Origin: Copromyces sp. CBS 386.78
Taxonomy: Eukaryota > Ascomycota > Sordariomycetes > Sordariales > Sordariaceae
Direction: 5' to 3'
Assembly: GCA_030685235.1 (NCBI GenBank)
Contig: MU839110.1
Coordinates: 1 to 64,000 of the forward strand
Length of the DNA: 64,000 nt
Positions 1-12,899 of this stretch are shown here, piece by piece. A program made the translations under genes and the position numbers. The notes beneath the pieces were generated by a model. The model saw only the letters and a program-made list of their open reading frames with translations, had not been told where the DNA came from and did not search any database. Position 1 is the stretch's first letter; the number at the start of each line of letters is the position of its first letter.

Positions 1-99
1 GCTCAAAAATTTTGGGGTGCATTAGCGCGCGGGAAGGGTGTAAGTGGGTGGGGCTACGGTGCCGGAAGACATTCATTACGGTGCGAAAAGACATTCTCT
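1..99 (+). mobile_element. Right terminal inverted repeat of a family A DNA transposon (body lies outside the window)
   Basis: The sequence from GCTCAAAAATTTT to GACATTCTCT matches the right end of the complete element at 48,191-49,655 and, inverted, its left end. It contains the family's two spaced motifs GGTGCCGGAAGACATT and GGTGCGAAAAGACATT. It ends at TTCTCT followed by TA. The flanking DNA on the right is a Gypsy integrase remnant, so the element was probably inserted in that older retroelement. It is far less RIP-mutated than its flank. The rest of the element lies to the left of the window. Confidence 0.8.
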
Positions 100-114
100 T
101 AAAAAATATATTTA

Positions 115-690
115 CCTTACGTTCTTTTTACCGATTGTATAATAATAAAAGGCAATTACGAATATATTCCCTTTTAATTTACTTATAATTATAACCCGAT
201 TACCCCTATTAAATTTAATTTACCTTCTTAGAGAATAGTAAACTAAGAAAATAATAATAAACGTATAATAAAAAAAGAGCTAATCTCTACTATAGCCGCT
301 ATATATATAGATATTAAATACCGCTTCGCTTAGGTAACCGAAAAGGTTGTAGTAGTAAGAGAAAAGGCTGCTAATTATTATAATAAGTATAATTAACGAA
401 GGATAAGACTTCTAAATAATTAAATCGAAGAGGGAAATCTAATACTAATCTACGATAATATCCGACGTATTAATATAAATTCTAATAAGAAACTAATTTA
501 CTAATAGAGAAATCCGTACTACGTCTGCCGAATTTCGGGTAATATTTACTACGTCGGGACTTTTAATAGTATAGAAATTAATAAGCTAATTAATTTTCAA
601 AAGATTAAGAAGTTTATTATAAAGGATAATATAATATTAATAGTAAACGAGCCTAAAGCTTTATTAAATTAAATTAATTTCGAGGGAGGA
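115..690 (+). pseudogene. Ty3/Gypsy integrase C-terminal fragment, RIP-mutated
   Basis: Read through its stops, the plus strand gives the end of a Gypsy integrase. It covers the tail of the catalytic core, a basic helix (KAANYYNKYN), the conserved block that in the family reads G-D-L-V-L-V (here GNLILIYDN) and the KL..RWRGPY.V motif (here NKKLIY..RNPYYV). It then ends in an IKKFI tail. Trp and Gln codons have become stops, as RIP predicts. RT and RNase H are not visible upstream, because the family A element end at 1-99 interrupts the frame. It is a dead fragment of a retrotransposon polyprotein. Confidence 0.7.
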
Positions 691-3540
691 TAAAGAGATT
701 TTAAATAACCCGATAATGGAATAATATTAAAGGAAATAGGATAGCGAAATCTAAATACCGGCCTAGATGAAAAAAGGATAATATTCGAATTATAATAGGT
801 AATAAAATCTCGTACTAAGGTATAAAAAGTAAAAGCGGTAAAATAAAATTAACGTTTAGAAATCTCTTTACCGAATATTAAGTTACCGGGTAATTAGGAA
901 AAAGTAAACCCCGAAAAAGAGGAGGAAAAACTTTAGTAGAAGAACGGATTCTGAATATAATACTAGACCTAAACTTATAAGAAGCTATAAATGACGTAGA
1001 AATCCGTATTCCGACCGAAATTTTCGATCTAATATTTTTCTATTCTTTTTTCTTTTTTCTTTTTATTTTCTACCTTTTCCCTCCCTAATTTCCTCCCTAT
1101 CCCTACGTATTAAAGATATATCCTTTTATTTCTTCCCCCTACTATTTTAATCCGAACTTATATCTTTTTATTTATTTATTTTATTTTTTTTATTTAAAAA
1201 TTCGAATAAAGGGAAATCCCCGCCAATTCTATAATATAAATAATTCCGACTTATTTCCAGCCCTAATATATTAAAAGCCCTTAGGGAATTATAAACTTAG
1301 GTAAAAATAAGTCTAAAATATATAATTAAGAAATTAGTATATTATTTAAATATAATTACTATTCTTAATTTAAAGAGTAATTTATTTTATAAAGTTCTAA
1401 AAAGGAGGAAATTTATTTAGGCCACCCTTCTAAGGGAAAATTCTTCTTAAGGAAGACCTATTTTTTCGTTAACTATCTTTACCGCCTTAAAACCGCCTCT
1501 AAAGCCACTTTATCCGTACTACTAATATTCTAGCTTAGTAGATACTTCTTTATACTCTTTAATTAAATATAGTATAAATATTACTACCTACGAAAGTAAT
1601 TTAAATTACTAAAGCTAAGAATTATTATTAAGGGCTATTTAAAATTATTAGAAAAACTATTTAATTTCTAAACTCGGGAAAACTATTTAAATATTAGAAG
1701 ATTTTACTTTCTTAGTTAAATAATTTATTACTAATTACCCTACTAGGAAATCTTAAATTAAAGGAAGAAAAATACTTAATTTTTTACTACTTCTTTTAAA
1801 GAAGATAATACTTCTATATTAATATCGTTCTTACTAACGATATTACTATTATTTTTATTCTCGTTATTAGCCTCTTAAGTATAATATAATAGAATATTAA
1901 CGCTTAACGAAGGAAATAATACGATTTACCTCTTTAACTTTCTATATTATTTAAAACTACTAAATCTAAGGCCGTTTAATTAAATATAAACTACTAAGGA
2001 CTAATTTCTAATTTCTACTTCTCCCGAGGAGAGAGACGATAAAATTACGTAAAACCGTTCTCGACTACTCTATTACCGATAATTTATATACGTAAAATTA
2101 AATGTTAAACCGATAAAATAGTAGTAAAGCTATTTAAACGAATAATACCCTCTAGTAATTAATTCGCTATAAATTACTTCCTAACGCTTTAATATAATTC
2201 TAGTTAAGCGTTTAAGAATAAATTTCCACCCCTAAAACGTAATACCTATAAAAGATAGTAGCTTTATTCCTATTTTTTAAATACATTTATATTTTATTAC
2301 CCTCTATTCTTATTATTTTTATTTCTATTTACTTTTTACTATACTTTTTTACTATTTCTATTGCTAAAGTTTTTTATTTTTGTACGAAAGCGGTATTCTA
2401 GGCTTTAACTACTTTCGAAGGGAAAATATACTATACAATAAGGAGTATTACTATTACGTAAAAATCCGTACTATATCGAAGAATATACTATATAATATTA
2501 TTTTTTCTCTACCAAATTACTACTACTTTTTTTTATTTCCCCCCCGAAAAATACCGATAGAATTATACCGCTCTAAAAATTTTTCATAAGATCTCCTCCT
2601 CCTTAAAGACAACCGATAACCCCTTATCCTAAATTTAGAACTATTAGCCAAGAATATATTAAATATTATAAAAGGAATGAAAACGCTTCCGAATTAATTA
2701 ATTATCCTTATCCTTATTAAGAATAACCTCTTCTTTAATTAGTATAAATAAACGAAATAGTTTCGCGCTCCCGAATTTATTATTAATCTTAATACCCCTA
2801 ATATTTAAACCCTTCCCCTTCAACCCTAAGACCTCCGCTTCGTACCGAATATATTTAAACTACTATATAGGATTTTAAAAAATAGGATTAAAATAATAAA
2901 ACTACTAAAAAGGAACGAAACCTTCGATCGATATTAAAAAACCTCTATTCCTATTCTTAGATAAGAAATTATACTTTCTATTATAGAAATCCCTATAATA
3001 CTAGTTAAAAGTTTTAAAGGCCTTAAAGAACTCCTAAGAAGTAGTATAATCGATAGCCTTTTTAATATACTAATAGTAATTAATATAAATCCCCCCCTTA
3101 ATATTCCGACCTATAAAAATACACTTAATAAAAGGAATTTATATAAGTAGAGTCTCCTACTACTATCTATTAATATAAACTAATATAAAAGTCTTTTAGA
3201 AACGGGCGACGTAGTAAATATAAGTAATTCAATTCTTAAAAGAAAAATATAATTAATAAAGGAAATAAAAATCAATACCCAATTTAATTACTTATTTTTA
3301 TTTAAACGTTTAAATTATTAACGCTAAAATATACTTTTTTTTAAAGTTTAATAGAGAATTATAATACCTTTAAAGTTAGCCCCCCTTCTTTTCGATAAAA
3401 ATCAGGTTATAAAATTCCTTTCTACCGAAAATACTTTCCGCCGCCTTTAAAATAATCCCTTAATATTTAATAAATATATTAAAATTCTTAATAAATTGCG
3501 AAAAGAGAACGATATTTTTAAGTAGCTTTTACTATAGGTG
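690..3540. other. RIP-mutated AT-rich DNA without recognisable genes
   Basis: This stretch is TpA-rich with almost no CpA, and stops occur in all frames. The first few hundred bases after the integrase remnant may be the 3' part of the same retroelement, because a charged reading continues in frame to about 1,000. The 69-codon open frame at 2,380-2,589 is Ile/Tyr-rich and looks like chance in AT-rich DNA. I could not identify any domain. Confidence 0.6.
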
Positions 3541-6500
3541 GAATAAATTTATAATTTATAATATATAGAAGGTATAGATCTTTATATATTTTGCAAAAGT
3601 AAAATAGGTCGCGGTGTATAGAATATTTTAAAAGCTATTTATAAAGATAAATGGGCAATAGTTAAAGTCGATATAGATTTTAAAAAGGATTTATTATTTA
3701 TTATTAGGACGCTTATTTATATAGCGAGCCTAATCTATTATTTTTAGAGGAAATTAAAGAACGGGAATCGAATTTTTAAATATAATTAAATAATTATAAA
3801 TATTTATTTATAATTCTTTAATATTCTAATAAAGCTATAGAATTATATTAAACGTAAAAAGAGGTGGAAGATTAGTACGAATTGTAACCCAAATAGGGTT
3901 AATTATAGAAAGTAAAAAAGAAATCGAAGATAAAAATATAGTATTAATATAAGAAAGAATTTAGGTAAAATAATAATAATAATATAAATTATAAAAAAAG
4001 TTAGGAAAGAGGTAAGAATTAAAGATTTTTTATATTTAACTAGCGTACGCTAATTAAGAAGAAATTAAAAATTGGTTCAATTACGTACTTAAGGATTTTA
4101 ATAATTAATTAAAATAATAAAGGAAGAAAAGGTATTAAAATAGAAAGAATGGTTTATAATTTATACTATTATTGTAATTAAAGAAGAGACTTAGACCCCC
4201 GAATAAAGGAAGAAAAAAAAAAGGAATTCCCCCTACGAAATACTATTTATAACTATTACCCAATAAAAGGATATTACTAAATAAGTAGCTAAATATAAAA
4301 TTCCCCCGTTTTAATTATTTAATTTCCCCCTAATTATAAAAAGAATAATAAAGCGGAAAGAAAAAATATTAGACGAAAGATTACTACCTTATACTTTCCC
4401 TAAAAAAGTTTAGCAATTTAGAATTTGAATAAGTATTAGCCTAAGCTAATAAATAAAATTAAAAGTATTCTTCTACTAATTTTATATTAGGGAATACTTT
4501 AATAAACGGTTTTAACTTTAGAATTCTATTTAAGTACCCTCTTTTTTAAACCCCCTTAGGAAAAATTTTTTCTTTATTCCCTTCATTTTATTTAAGGATG
4601 AAATACGGTACGTAATAGTTGTTTAGAAAGGAAAATACTTATACGAAAAATTGCAACCCCTAGAGTAAGGAGGAAATTAAATTTTAAGGCCTATTAACTA
4701 TCTATAAAAGAATAGCCTTCCTTTACTAAATTTCTTCTTCTAAATTTCTACCTTTAATAACCTACTTATATTAAATCCCTAAATATTTTTCTACCCCTCC
4801 TAATTTAATTATTAAAAATTTTTTTTTCGTTAATAATCCTATTATAATACCTTCCCTACCCGTTATTTCTTCGCCTACTACTCCTATCCTAAAAGGTCTT
4901 CTATTCCCGTCTACTTCGTATTTAAATCTTTTTAAGAATATTTACCGTGCTATTTATAAAGTTTTTATACGTTAAAATCGGGATATTTAGAATTAATTAG
5001 CCTAAGAGCCTAAATTTGGAAAAGTCTACCCATTTCGCGTAAAAAATTAATTGTTTAAAGAATATTATTTAAATATCGATTGGAAATTCGTCCGCTTTTT
5101 CAAAAATAGTAAAATTAATACGAAAAACTCTCTTATTTTTAATATTACTATACTACTACAAGATAAAATATCTTACTAACGTATAATTAGTAAAAATCTG
5201 CCCGAAGCCCTTCGTAATTATAGTATAAAGGAGGATACCCTTTTAATAAATTAGGAATCTATTATAGTAAAGTTTGTTAATTTATAATATATATATAATA
5301 TAAAGAATTGGATTAAAGGTATATTAATTATCGCGGCCCTATTTTAATTCTTAAAGGATTTTAGGGATATAATTTATATCCCGTTAGAAATATAATTAAT
5401 TATTATCAAAAATTAACTACCGACCTCTTCTATATAACTATATTAGAGTTTCCGAAGGATAAAGTAGTAATATATCCCTATTATCTATAAATTTTATTTT
5501 AGCTTAATAATCTTCGATTAAAGAGAATTCGGATAGTATTATTATAATAATATTTATAATAAAGGCCGAGAAGAGATTATAAGGAATATTTACTTCCAGT
5601 ATACGATAAATAATTATATATATATAAATAAAATAGGAAATCGCTTACTAGAGATCTTAAAGTAAATATAGTAAATTAACGAATCCTTTCCGCTATAGCG
5701 CTATTAGTATACCTACGGTCTCTAAGTATTTAAAACTACCCGTATTTTCTTTATCGAAATTAGTCGTAAAGGAATAAAAATTAATTATTCTATACGCCCT
5801 AATAAATATTTTTATTTATAAAAGGAAGGTAATTATTAGAGGATGTATAGTTAGATTAAGGATAAGGAATAGGTCGAAAAAATAATAGTCTAATAGTAAA
5901 TGAAAATTATTTATAATATTCTATAAATTAAATAATAGAAAAGAAATTATATAATATTAAAAATAAGGTAGTAATTTTATTATTATATTTAAAACTACTA
6001 TTTTTTTAAGTTTAAAGACGAACTGAAGTATTAAAGTAAATTAAAATACCCTAATAACTATATAATAATAATTAATAGGATAATTCGCTTCGAAGAAATA
6101 AAGGACTTAAAAGTTTTTTATAATCTCCCCGACTAGATTAAATTATAATAGAGGCTTGTACGACGATAGTTAACTAAAAGAAGGTTAATTTATAGTTTAT
6201 AGGAAATTCTTATCCAAAATTTATTAAATATACAAATATTTTTACTACGTTAAAGTATATTTTAACCCGTTTAATTCTTAAATATGACTAATCCCCCCGC
6301 TACTCTTTAAATAAAGAAGGATAGGGTAAACCGTAAATAGGTATTAAGAAAAACTATTTAACTTACTATAATTGAAAAAATATTCGCTAATTATTTCGTA
6401 TTCCCAATAAAAATAAAGGTGGATAAAAATCTCTATATAGTAAATTAAATTGAGAAGGAAAAGTGTAAGTTAGAATATAAATATTTTCCTTCCTTCGATA

Positions 6501-6750
6501 TTAAGTAGCGTTTAAATATTTTCGCGCCCGAACAATTTAATTTTAAAGTTTTAAAAACGATTATATATTAATATTTAAGCGAAATTGAAATAATCTAAGT
6601 TTAAGAGTATATAGCGGCGAAGACCCGAGAGTATAAAGCGCGGCTAGAGGAGAAGAAAAAATTAGCCGAATAGAAGCGTAGGAAAGGAGATTAGTAAAAA
6701 TAAAGGGAAGTTAATATTGGATCCGCTACTTTTATAATAAATTTATAGTA
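3540..6750 (+). pseudogene. Unrecognised RIP-mutated protein-coding remnant
   Basis: Reading the plus strand through TAA/TAG codons gives long stretches of protein-like composition with alternating charged and hydrophobic residues. Examples are a Lys/Arg/Gln-rich segment around 3,850-4,150 and a block at about 5,330-5,700 starting NYRGPILILKGF. The C-terminal tail at about 6,560-6,700 is rich in Glu, Lys and Arg (REYKARLEEKKKLAE) and should form a coiled coil. Most stops sit where Gln or Trp would be expected. I do not recognise the family. It could be one gene or several, with frame changes and lost introns. Limits are approximate. Confidence 0.35.
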
Positions 6751-7130
6751 TTTATCCTATTCTTTTTTTCTTTTAATAAATTTGCAAAGAGGATTTGTTA
6801 TAGATTTAAAAGGAAGTTTAATTTAGGGAATTTCTTTACGTTTTTTTCTTTAATTAAAAATTACGGGGTTATTAAAGGAGTAGGGTAATTTATTATAAGT
6901 AAAAGTAAATTAGTTATTTAATTAAGTGTTATTAGTTATAAATTTAAACTTTAAAAATAAAAGGAAAAGGAATCTCCTTCGAAATTTGAAAAGAGAGATA
7001 GGTAGTTTAAATTAAATAATACTCCTTTTTAAAAAAAAATATTCGAATTCTAATTCTAAATTTATTTTCCCGTACTAAATTTATTTTTCCTTTATTTCGT
7101 AATTTCTTCTTAAGAAGATTAACGTTTAGA

Positions 7131-7430
7131 TTTACTCTTTCAACTTCTTTCGAAGATCCGTTAGAGTACAATATTTTAGTATTGGCTCTAATTTCTTCTA
7201 AGTAGTCGATGGTTGGTATATAAGGATTTCCTCGTCTTTATTTTACGGATAGGATTTATTTTACGGCAGATCTGCTCTCCTCTTCGAGGTATTAATTCTT
7301 ATAATCTTTATATTAATTGAATTAGTTTTTCTGTGGTAGGGAGCTGGTCTCTCTTCCTATGTAGTGTTTTCCACTCTAGATCAATACCTTTTTAATATTA
7401 GGGGTTTATTATTTATAAGCGGGGTCTATT
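7131..7430. other. Less-mutated patch next to the minus-strand Gypsy element
   Basis: This 300-bp patch keeps CpA and TpG dinucleotides and has higher GC than its surroundings (for example GGTAGGGAGCTGGTCTCTC). It lies just beyond the RNase H end of the minus-strand Gypsy element. It could be an LTR or non-coding 3' sequence that was not duplicated when RIP acted. I found no second copy in the window, so its nature stays open. Confidence 0.4.
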
Positions 7431-7434
7431 AAGT

Positions 7435-10400
7435 AGGAAACGACTTTTTAGAAGAAGATAGAGGTTTTATAATTATTTAAAATAATATTATTAATAGATT
7501 TATTATTGTAGTTGTTTATTAAATAGAGGGTGAAATTTAAAGGGTCGAAATAGCCGTCTTCGAACTATATAAAATCTAAAAGTACCCGTTAGCGTGTTAT
7601 TAAGCGATTATTGTTAGTATTAGCGGGTCGGTTATTGGGTTTGTAATTTAAAGTATTAGAGCGAAGGTTTTGCAACCCTAGAGTATATTTAATTAAGAAA
7701 TTGAATTATAATAAGAATTAGGACTAGTTTATATAACGTTAAATAAACTATTTATTAGTTATAAAGGTCTAGAGGTTCTTATAGTCGGTTAGGATGTCGA
7801 AGGGTTATTAGGTACCCTTAAATTCTAGTTTCTATTCTTCGAATACTTTAATAATAGCGAGCAATTTTTTATTGTATATATTATAATTATATTTTTAAAA
7901 CGAATATTTTAATAAAAAGTAGGCAATAGGGTAGAGGACGCTATTATCCCCGTACTAGAATAGGGTACCTCCTATAACCTAATTAAAGGCGTTTATTTCA
8001 ACTACCGTTTTCTTAGACTAATCGTAGATTTTTAATACGGGTCCGCTAGTAAAAATTCGTTTTAAAGCTTCGAAAGCGGAATTATACGCAGCGGACTATA
8101 ACTATATAGTATCCTTCTTCGTAAATTCGTATAATAGTCTTACTATTATTGAAAAAATTTTAATAAAATAGCGGTAGAAGTTTACGAAATTTAAAAAAGA
8201 TTATAGGGACTTCTTAAATTAAAGAACCGCCTAATTAGTAACGGCTTTAACCTTTTCTAAATCTATTTCAATACTTCCCAGTATAATAATAAGGCTTAAA
8301 TACTTTATTCGTATTATATAAAATTCGTACTTATTGATATTAATACTAAGGTTTACTTTAGTTAATCGGTTAAGGATATTATTAATATACTATTTGTAAT
8401 CCTTAATATTATCTAAATAAATTAAAATATCGTCGAAATAAGCAGTTATATAGACGTTGAAAATATTATAAAGATATTATTAATATAATTTTAAAATGCC
8501 CTAAGGGCGCTTTATAAGTTAAAAAGTACTACTAATAATTCGAATAAACTAAAATGCGTTATAAAGGCCGTAAATTATTCGTATCCTTCTTTAACGCGAA
8601 TACGGTTAAAAGTAGCGATTATATTAAATTTAATAAAAATTTTAGTATAATAAATCGCGTTTAGGGTTTTTTTAATTAGCGGTAACGGATATTATAATTT
8701 AAAGGTAACGTTATTAATACTACGGTAATTTACGTAGACGCGGACTCCTCCACTTAATTTCTTTATTAAAAGGATTAGGGTGGATACTTCTAATTATAAT
8801 AGTCGGATAAATTTTTTGAATAATATATTATTAATCTATTTTTTAATAATATTAAATTCGTTAGGGTTAAAAAGTTATTTATAAGCGGTTAGGGGTATAA
8901 TTCTTAGGCAAAATTCGATTTTAAAGTTGTAAGAATAGTAAGGGAGAAGAATTTTAACGCCCTTTTATCGGAAAATATTCGTATAATACTAGTATTATCG
9001 AAATAGTTTAATTTAAATTTATACGTTAATTTTAAGGGGTTTATTAATTTTTTTATAAAATTTTATAATATTTTCCGAAGTAACCTTATATAAGGCGATA
9101 CCGTTAACGGCGAAATATTAATTAATAGCCTCTTCGTACCGGGGGAAATTATTATTTATATCGGTAATTTTAATAGAATTAGAAACTTTAATTACCTTTA
9201 AAATAATTATATTACCTTTACTTACTAAATTATTAATTTAATAATAGAAATTATTGCCGAAGAACTTTTTATATTTTTAACCCTTACCTATAAAGACCTC
9301 TTTAATTATTTTTAATATAAATTTATTACTAAGGGCGGACGGGTTTAAAATATTATACTCTTCTTCCAATTAATTTTCTTCTATTATACGTTTAATATTT
9401 TCAATTATATTAGCCTTTATAATACGGATAATTTAAAAATTATACTTCTCTACTAATTAATTAAAGGCGGCGGCAGATAATTCTTTAATATCGTTAGGGT
9501 TAATAAAATGTATTAGGATATAGAAACGACGGATTTAGATTTAATAATTTATAGTAATAGTACGGAATTTTCTAACTACCCGGTAAGGTATTAGAATTAT
9601 TTATAATAGAGGAAGGGGGATTATATTAAAGGGGACGGTATTAAATATAATAGTTTAGCCGAGGCCTATTAGTATTTTATTAATTACGGAGGTTTTTAAG
9701 TAGTAAATAATCCGGTTTCGAAAACGGTTAAACTATTAGCGGGCCGCTCGTTTTATAATTGTAGAAATAGAAATATAGTGAAGGGTATCCGCCCGTAGTC
9801 TAATATCGGGCTCGCCCTCGTTTAGGACCTCCTCGTAAATAGCCTTTTTAAACGCTAAATTCGTTATATTAAAATAGGTAGCCGGGCCGGCTATAAAGGC
9901 TTCCCGCTTAATATTAGGGATCCCTTTTAAGAAGTAGCCGCGCTTTTTATAAATTATAGTAAATTAGAGCGAGTTGTAAAGCTATAAAATATTTAGCGAG
10001 TAATGAATTAACTATAGGTGGCTTAGAATAATTGGGTTATTTTTAGCTAGGTTGTAGATAAGTAGGTCGATAATTTCGTAATAATAGCTTATTACTATTA
10101 TAAATTTTATAAAATAAATAATATTACCTTTAGCGGGGCTTCTATCGGCGAAATATAAGATTTTAAATATTATAAGCTTAAAAAAGGGGAGATAGTAACG
10201 ATAAATAAAACGTTTATTAATAAAACCTAGGGCGGTATAGCCGCTATCGACTAAATTTGAGTAGTATACTTTATATAATCCGTTGGATAATTGGATAAAG
10301 AGGTTTAATAAATTAAGGTATTTATAACGGCTATTTATAAAAGATCTATAAATTTTAATTAAATTTAGCTATATAGTAATACTACCTTCCTCTCTCTATT

Positions 10401-10450
10401 TTATAGATAGTTGCCTCTAATTGCAATTTAATTTAAAGGCTGTATATTTC
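7435..10450 (-). pseudogene. Ty3/Gypsy pol (protease, reverse transcriptase, RNase H), RIP-mutated, apparently lacking integrase
   Basis: This is a retrotransposon polyprotein on the minus strand. An aspartic protease with intact DSG (10,248-10,240, context LVDSGYTALGF) is followed by a region matching PIILGHPWL. The reverse transcriptase active site reads YFDD at 8,440-8,429 and is still intact. RNase H follows at about 7,900-7,600, with a reading close to ELLAI..FEEW and VLTDHKNLE. After RNase H the frame runs out near 7,435, and no zinc-binding HHCC or DDE integrase core is visible before 7,130. The element therefore looks truncated at its 3' end. Gln/Trp stops and Cys-to-Tyr changes show heavy RIP. 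Confidence 0.75.
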
Positions 10451-12045
10451 TTTATTAATTAATATAATTAATTTTATTACTTTAGACGGGGCCGACGAAA
10501 CCGGGAATATACGCGGGGACTAGGGCTTATTAATATTACGGTACCGTGGCATTATTATTAGCCGTTTAAACGTTTATAGTATTAATTTAATACTATTGGC
10601 CGTAGCCCTACTAGCCGTAGCCCTACTGGCCGTAGCCCTACTAGCCGTAGCCCTACTGGCCGTAGTTGTATTAGCCCTATTGAGGAGCGGCATTATTATT
10701 ACCGCTTTTGCTACCTCCTTTACTACCGCCCCTACCGCTATAACCGCTATAATTACTACGGGTAGAAACGGGGGGATTTTTATTAAAATTAATATAATTG
10801 TAATAAGCGGCTAAAAAATAATTCTTACGACTATAATAGATATATACGCCCGTCTTTATATAATATTCGAAGATCTCTTATAAAATTATACTATATATAG
10901 TAATATTAGTAGTAGATATAAAATTAAGGTCTATTATATTACCGCTTTAATTAACGGACTATTCTGCGAACGAAGTAATATTGTAATTATTCGAGGAAGA
11001 CGGTTTATAAAATAGGTTAGTAAGCTTTTTACGGTAGATATTATCTTTATAGTTCTAAATTAGTAAATAGGTTATTTAGAACTATTTACTATAATTATTA
11101 TCGGTAAGAAGCGGGTATTAGTGAACGATAATATTATAGATAGCCTTAGTAACTTTATTACGAAAGAAGTATATTTTTATAATATTATTTATATTATACT
11201 AATCGATAAAAATAATAAAACGGTCTTCGAAAATAGCCTAGTATATATTTTTAATTATTTTTAGGTCGTTTAATTCGCGACGAGTAATAATAGTAAAGTT
11301 AGAATTATCGTATTTAGTATCGAATTCCTTAAAAAGGTCTATAGCAATCTTCTATTTCTATTTAATATTATTAATTAAATATTCGAAGGTATTAGTTAGC
11401 GCCGATTTAATAGCTGTGAAAGGGGGGCCTTTAAAGTATTTAGTAATATATAAAAAATATTTAAATTTAGAGGCGAAATAGATTGGCTTATTAATTTAAT
11501 ATAATTTAACTTTTATACGCTAGGAGCGGTACTTCTCCGCTTTTTCTAATAGAATAATTCTTTTATTATTGAACGGAATAATATACGTACGTAATTATAC
11601 TAATTTATAGCTATTACCGTTAATATTTGTAATTATTATAATAGGTATTTTAATTTTTTAAATTTGCTTTAATTAAGTACGGATTTTATTAATAGCCTCA
11701 GCGTATTTATTTTTCTATTTCTAGAAAAATTCGAAGGTATTAGTCTTAAAATCGTTAAAAGATTACTTAAATTCGTTAATCCCTTATTAGAATTTAGTAT
11801 TTTAAATATTTAAACGATCGATCTCTTAGTAGGATTTGGTAAAGTCCTTTTCAGCTCTCTAAGCGCGCGAACGAGCTTCGATTACATTATTATAAATTAG
11901 ACGGTTGTAAGCGAGAACGACGTCGTAGAATACCGGGACTAATATAAATATAAGGGTGTAGTCTACAGTATAATATAATAGAGCGCGAATATTAAAATCG
12001 TTATCAAGGTTTGTAAGTATTTTAATTAAAGTATTGTAAATCACT
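10450..12045 (-). pseudogene. Gypsy gag, RIP-mutated, with a GYGQQ repeat
   Basis: This is the Gag part of the same minus-strand element, upstream of its protease. The N-terminal segment survives as a 61-codon open frame (12,044-11,859). The middle part reads like a retrotransposon capsid domain (KPIYFASKFKYFLYITKYFKG). The C-terminal part is a Gly/Ser/Asn/Arg-rich low-complexity tail (SNYSGYSGRGGSKGG), where an RNA-binding region is expected. The tail includes a tandem Gly-Tyr-Gly-Gln-Gln repeat encoded at 10,591-10,680. I saw no clear CCHC knuckle. Mutation could have removed its cysteines. Confidence 0.6.
10591..10680 (-). repeat. 15-bp tandem repeat encoding a GYGQQ-type pentapeptide in gag
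   Basis: About five to six units of GCCGTAGCCCTACTR lie in a row. Read on the minus strand in the gag frame each unit gives Gly-Tyr-Gly-Gln-stop. The stop is the RIP product of a second Gln codon (CAG to TAG). The ancestral unit was therefore probably GYGQQ. The plus-strand open frame across it (Ala-Val-Ala-Leu-Leu repeats) is a shadow. Confidence 0.75.
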
Positions 12046-12179
12046 TAATTTTTAAAGTCGGTAATTTAAAAGGCGCTAATAACGGTTGCTATAATAAAAT
12101 TATTGGTAATAATCCGTAGCTAGTCTATTATTAATTATTAAATTAAATACGGATACGGTTATTATTAGAATAGATTGTT

Positions 12180-12615
12180 TTAATTAATAGGTATAAAAGG
12201 GAGAAAGGAAATAAAGTTAATACCTATTGTATTATTTGGTTCAAATTGCGATATTTACGACCGAATCTTTATTTATCCGTTTATAAACGGATTGAATCTT
12301 TAATTGCGGATACGATTTGAATAATTGAATAATATTTCTATACGAAACGTAAATTTGAATCTATTTCCCTTGAGCGCGCGTAGCGCGATAGTAGGTACAA
12401 TAAATTATTACGGAGTGAAGTACTATTAGGGGTAGGGTAAGATATACATTATTGTACGAAGGAGAGGAAAGGAAGGATATATGTAGAGGACTAGCTATAT
12501 AGGCGAGAGCCCTGAAACTAGGCCGTACGCGCATATAACCCTGCACGTGACCGTGCTATAACGATAGTCATAGTGCGAGTGCAGGGTGGGCATGTCACAG
12601 GCTAATCCTGTGACA
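12180..12615 (-). repeat. Probable 5' LTR and leader of the minus-strand Gypsy element
   Basis: The stretch lies directly upstream of gag and is much less RIP-mutated between about 12,360 and 12,615. In element orientation it would begin TGTCACAGG at 12,615, and that start is itself palindromic: TGTCACAGG, 5-nt loop, CCTGTGACA at 12,593-12,615. A TATA-like CTATATAG follows. The LTR of the chromovirus at 17,361-25,189 starts in a closely related way. I found no second copy near 7.1 kb, so the element may be 3'-truncated. The other end of this LTR is not defined, and the 61-codon minus frame inside it (12,361-12,546) is not a gene. Confidence 0.5.
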
Positions 12616-12899
12616 AAAATATAGGGATAATAATTTATATTTCCGTTATAAAATTTTTAATTATTAGGTTAATAATTATCTTTACTTACTTGCAATCCCT
12701 CCTAATAATAATAATAACGGGGTTTATATTTAAGTAATTGTTACCGAGGTCTTTCCGCTCTTGGAGGATAACGATAAATAAAATTCCGCTTCCGAGTAGG
12801 GAAAAAAGTAATTTTAGAGCGAAATCGGGCCCTAGAGCCTAAAAATATACTAAGTAAGGTAGAAGAATTTAAATTAAATTCGTAATTAGAAATAGAATT

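Noticed and set aside
10596..10814. Plus-strand Ala-Val-Leu repeat frame
   Set aside because: It is the shadow of the minus-strand GYGQQ repeat of gag.
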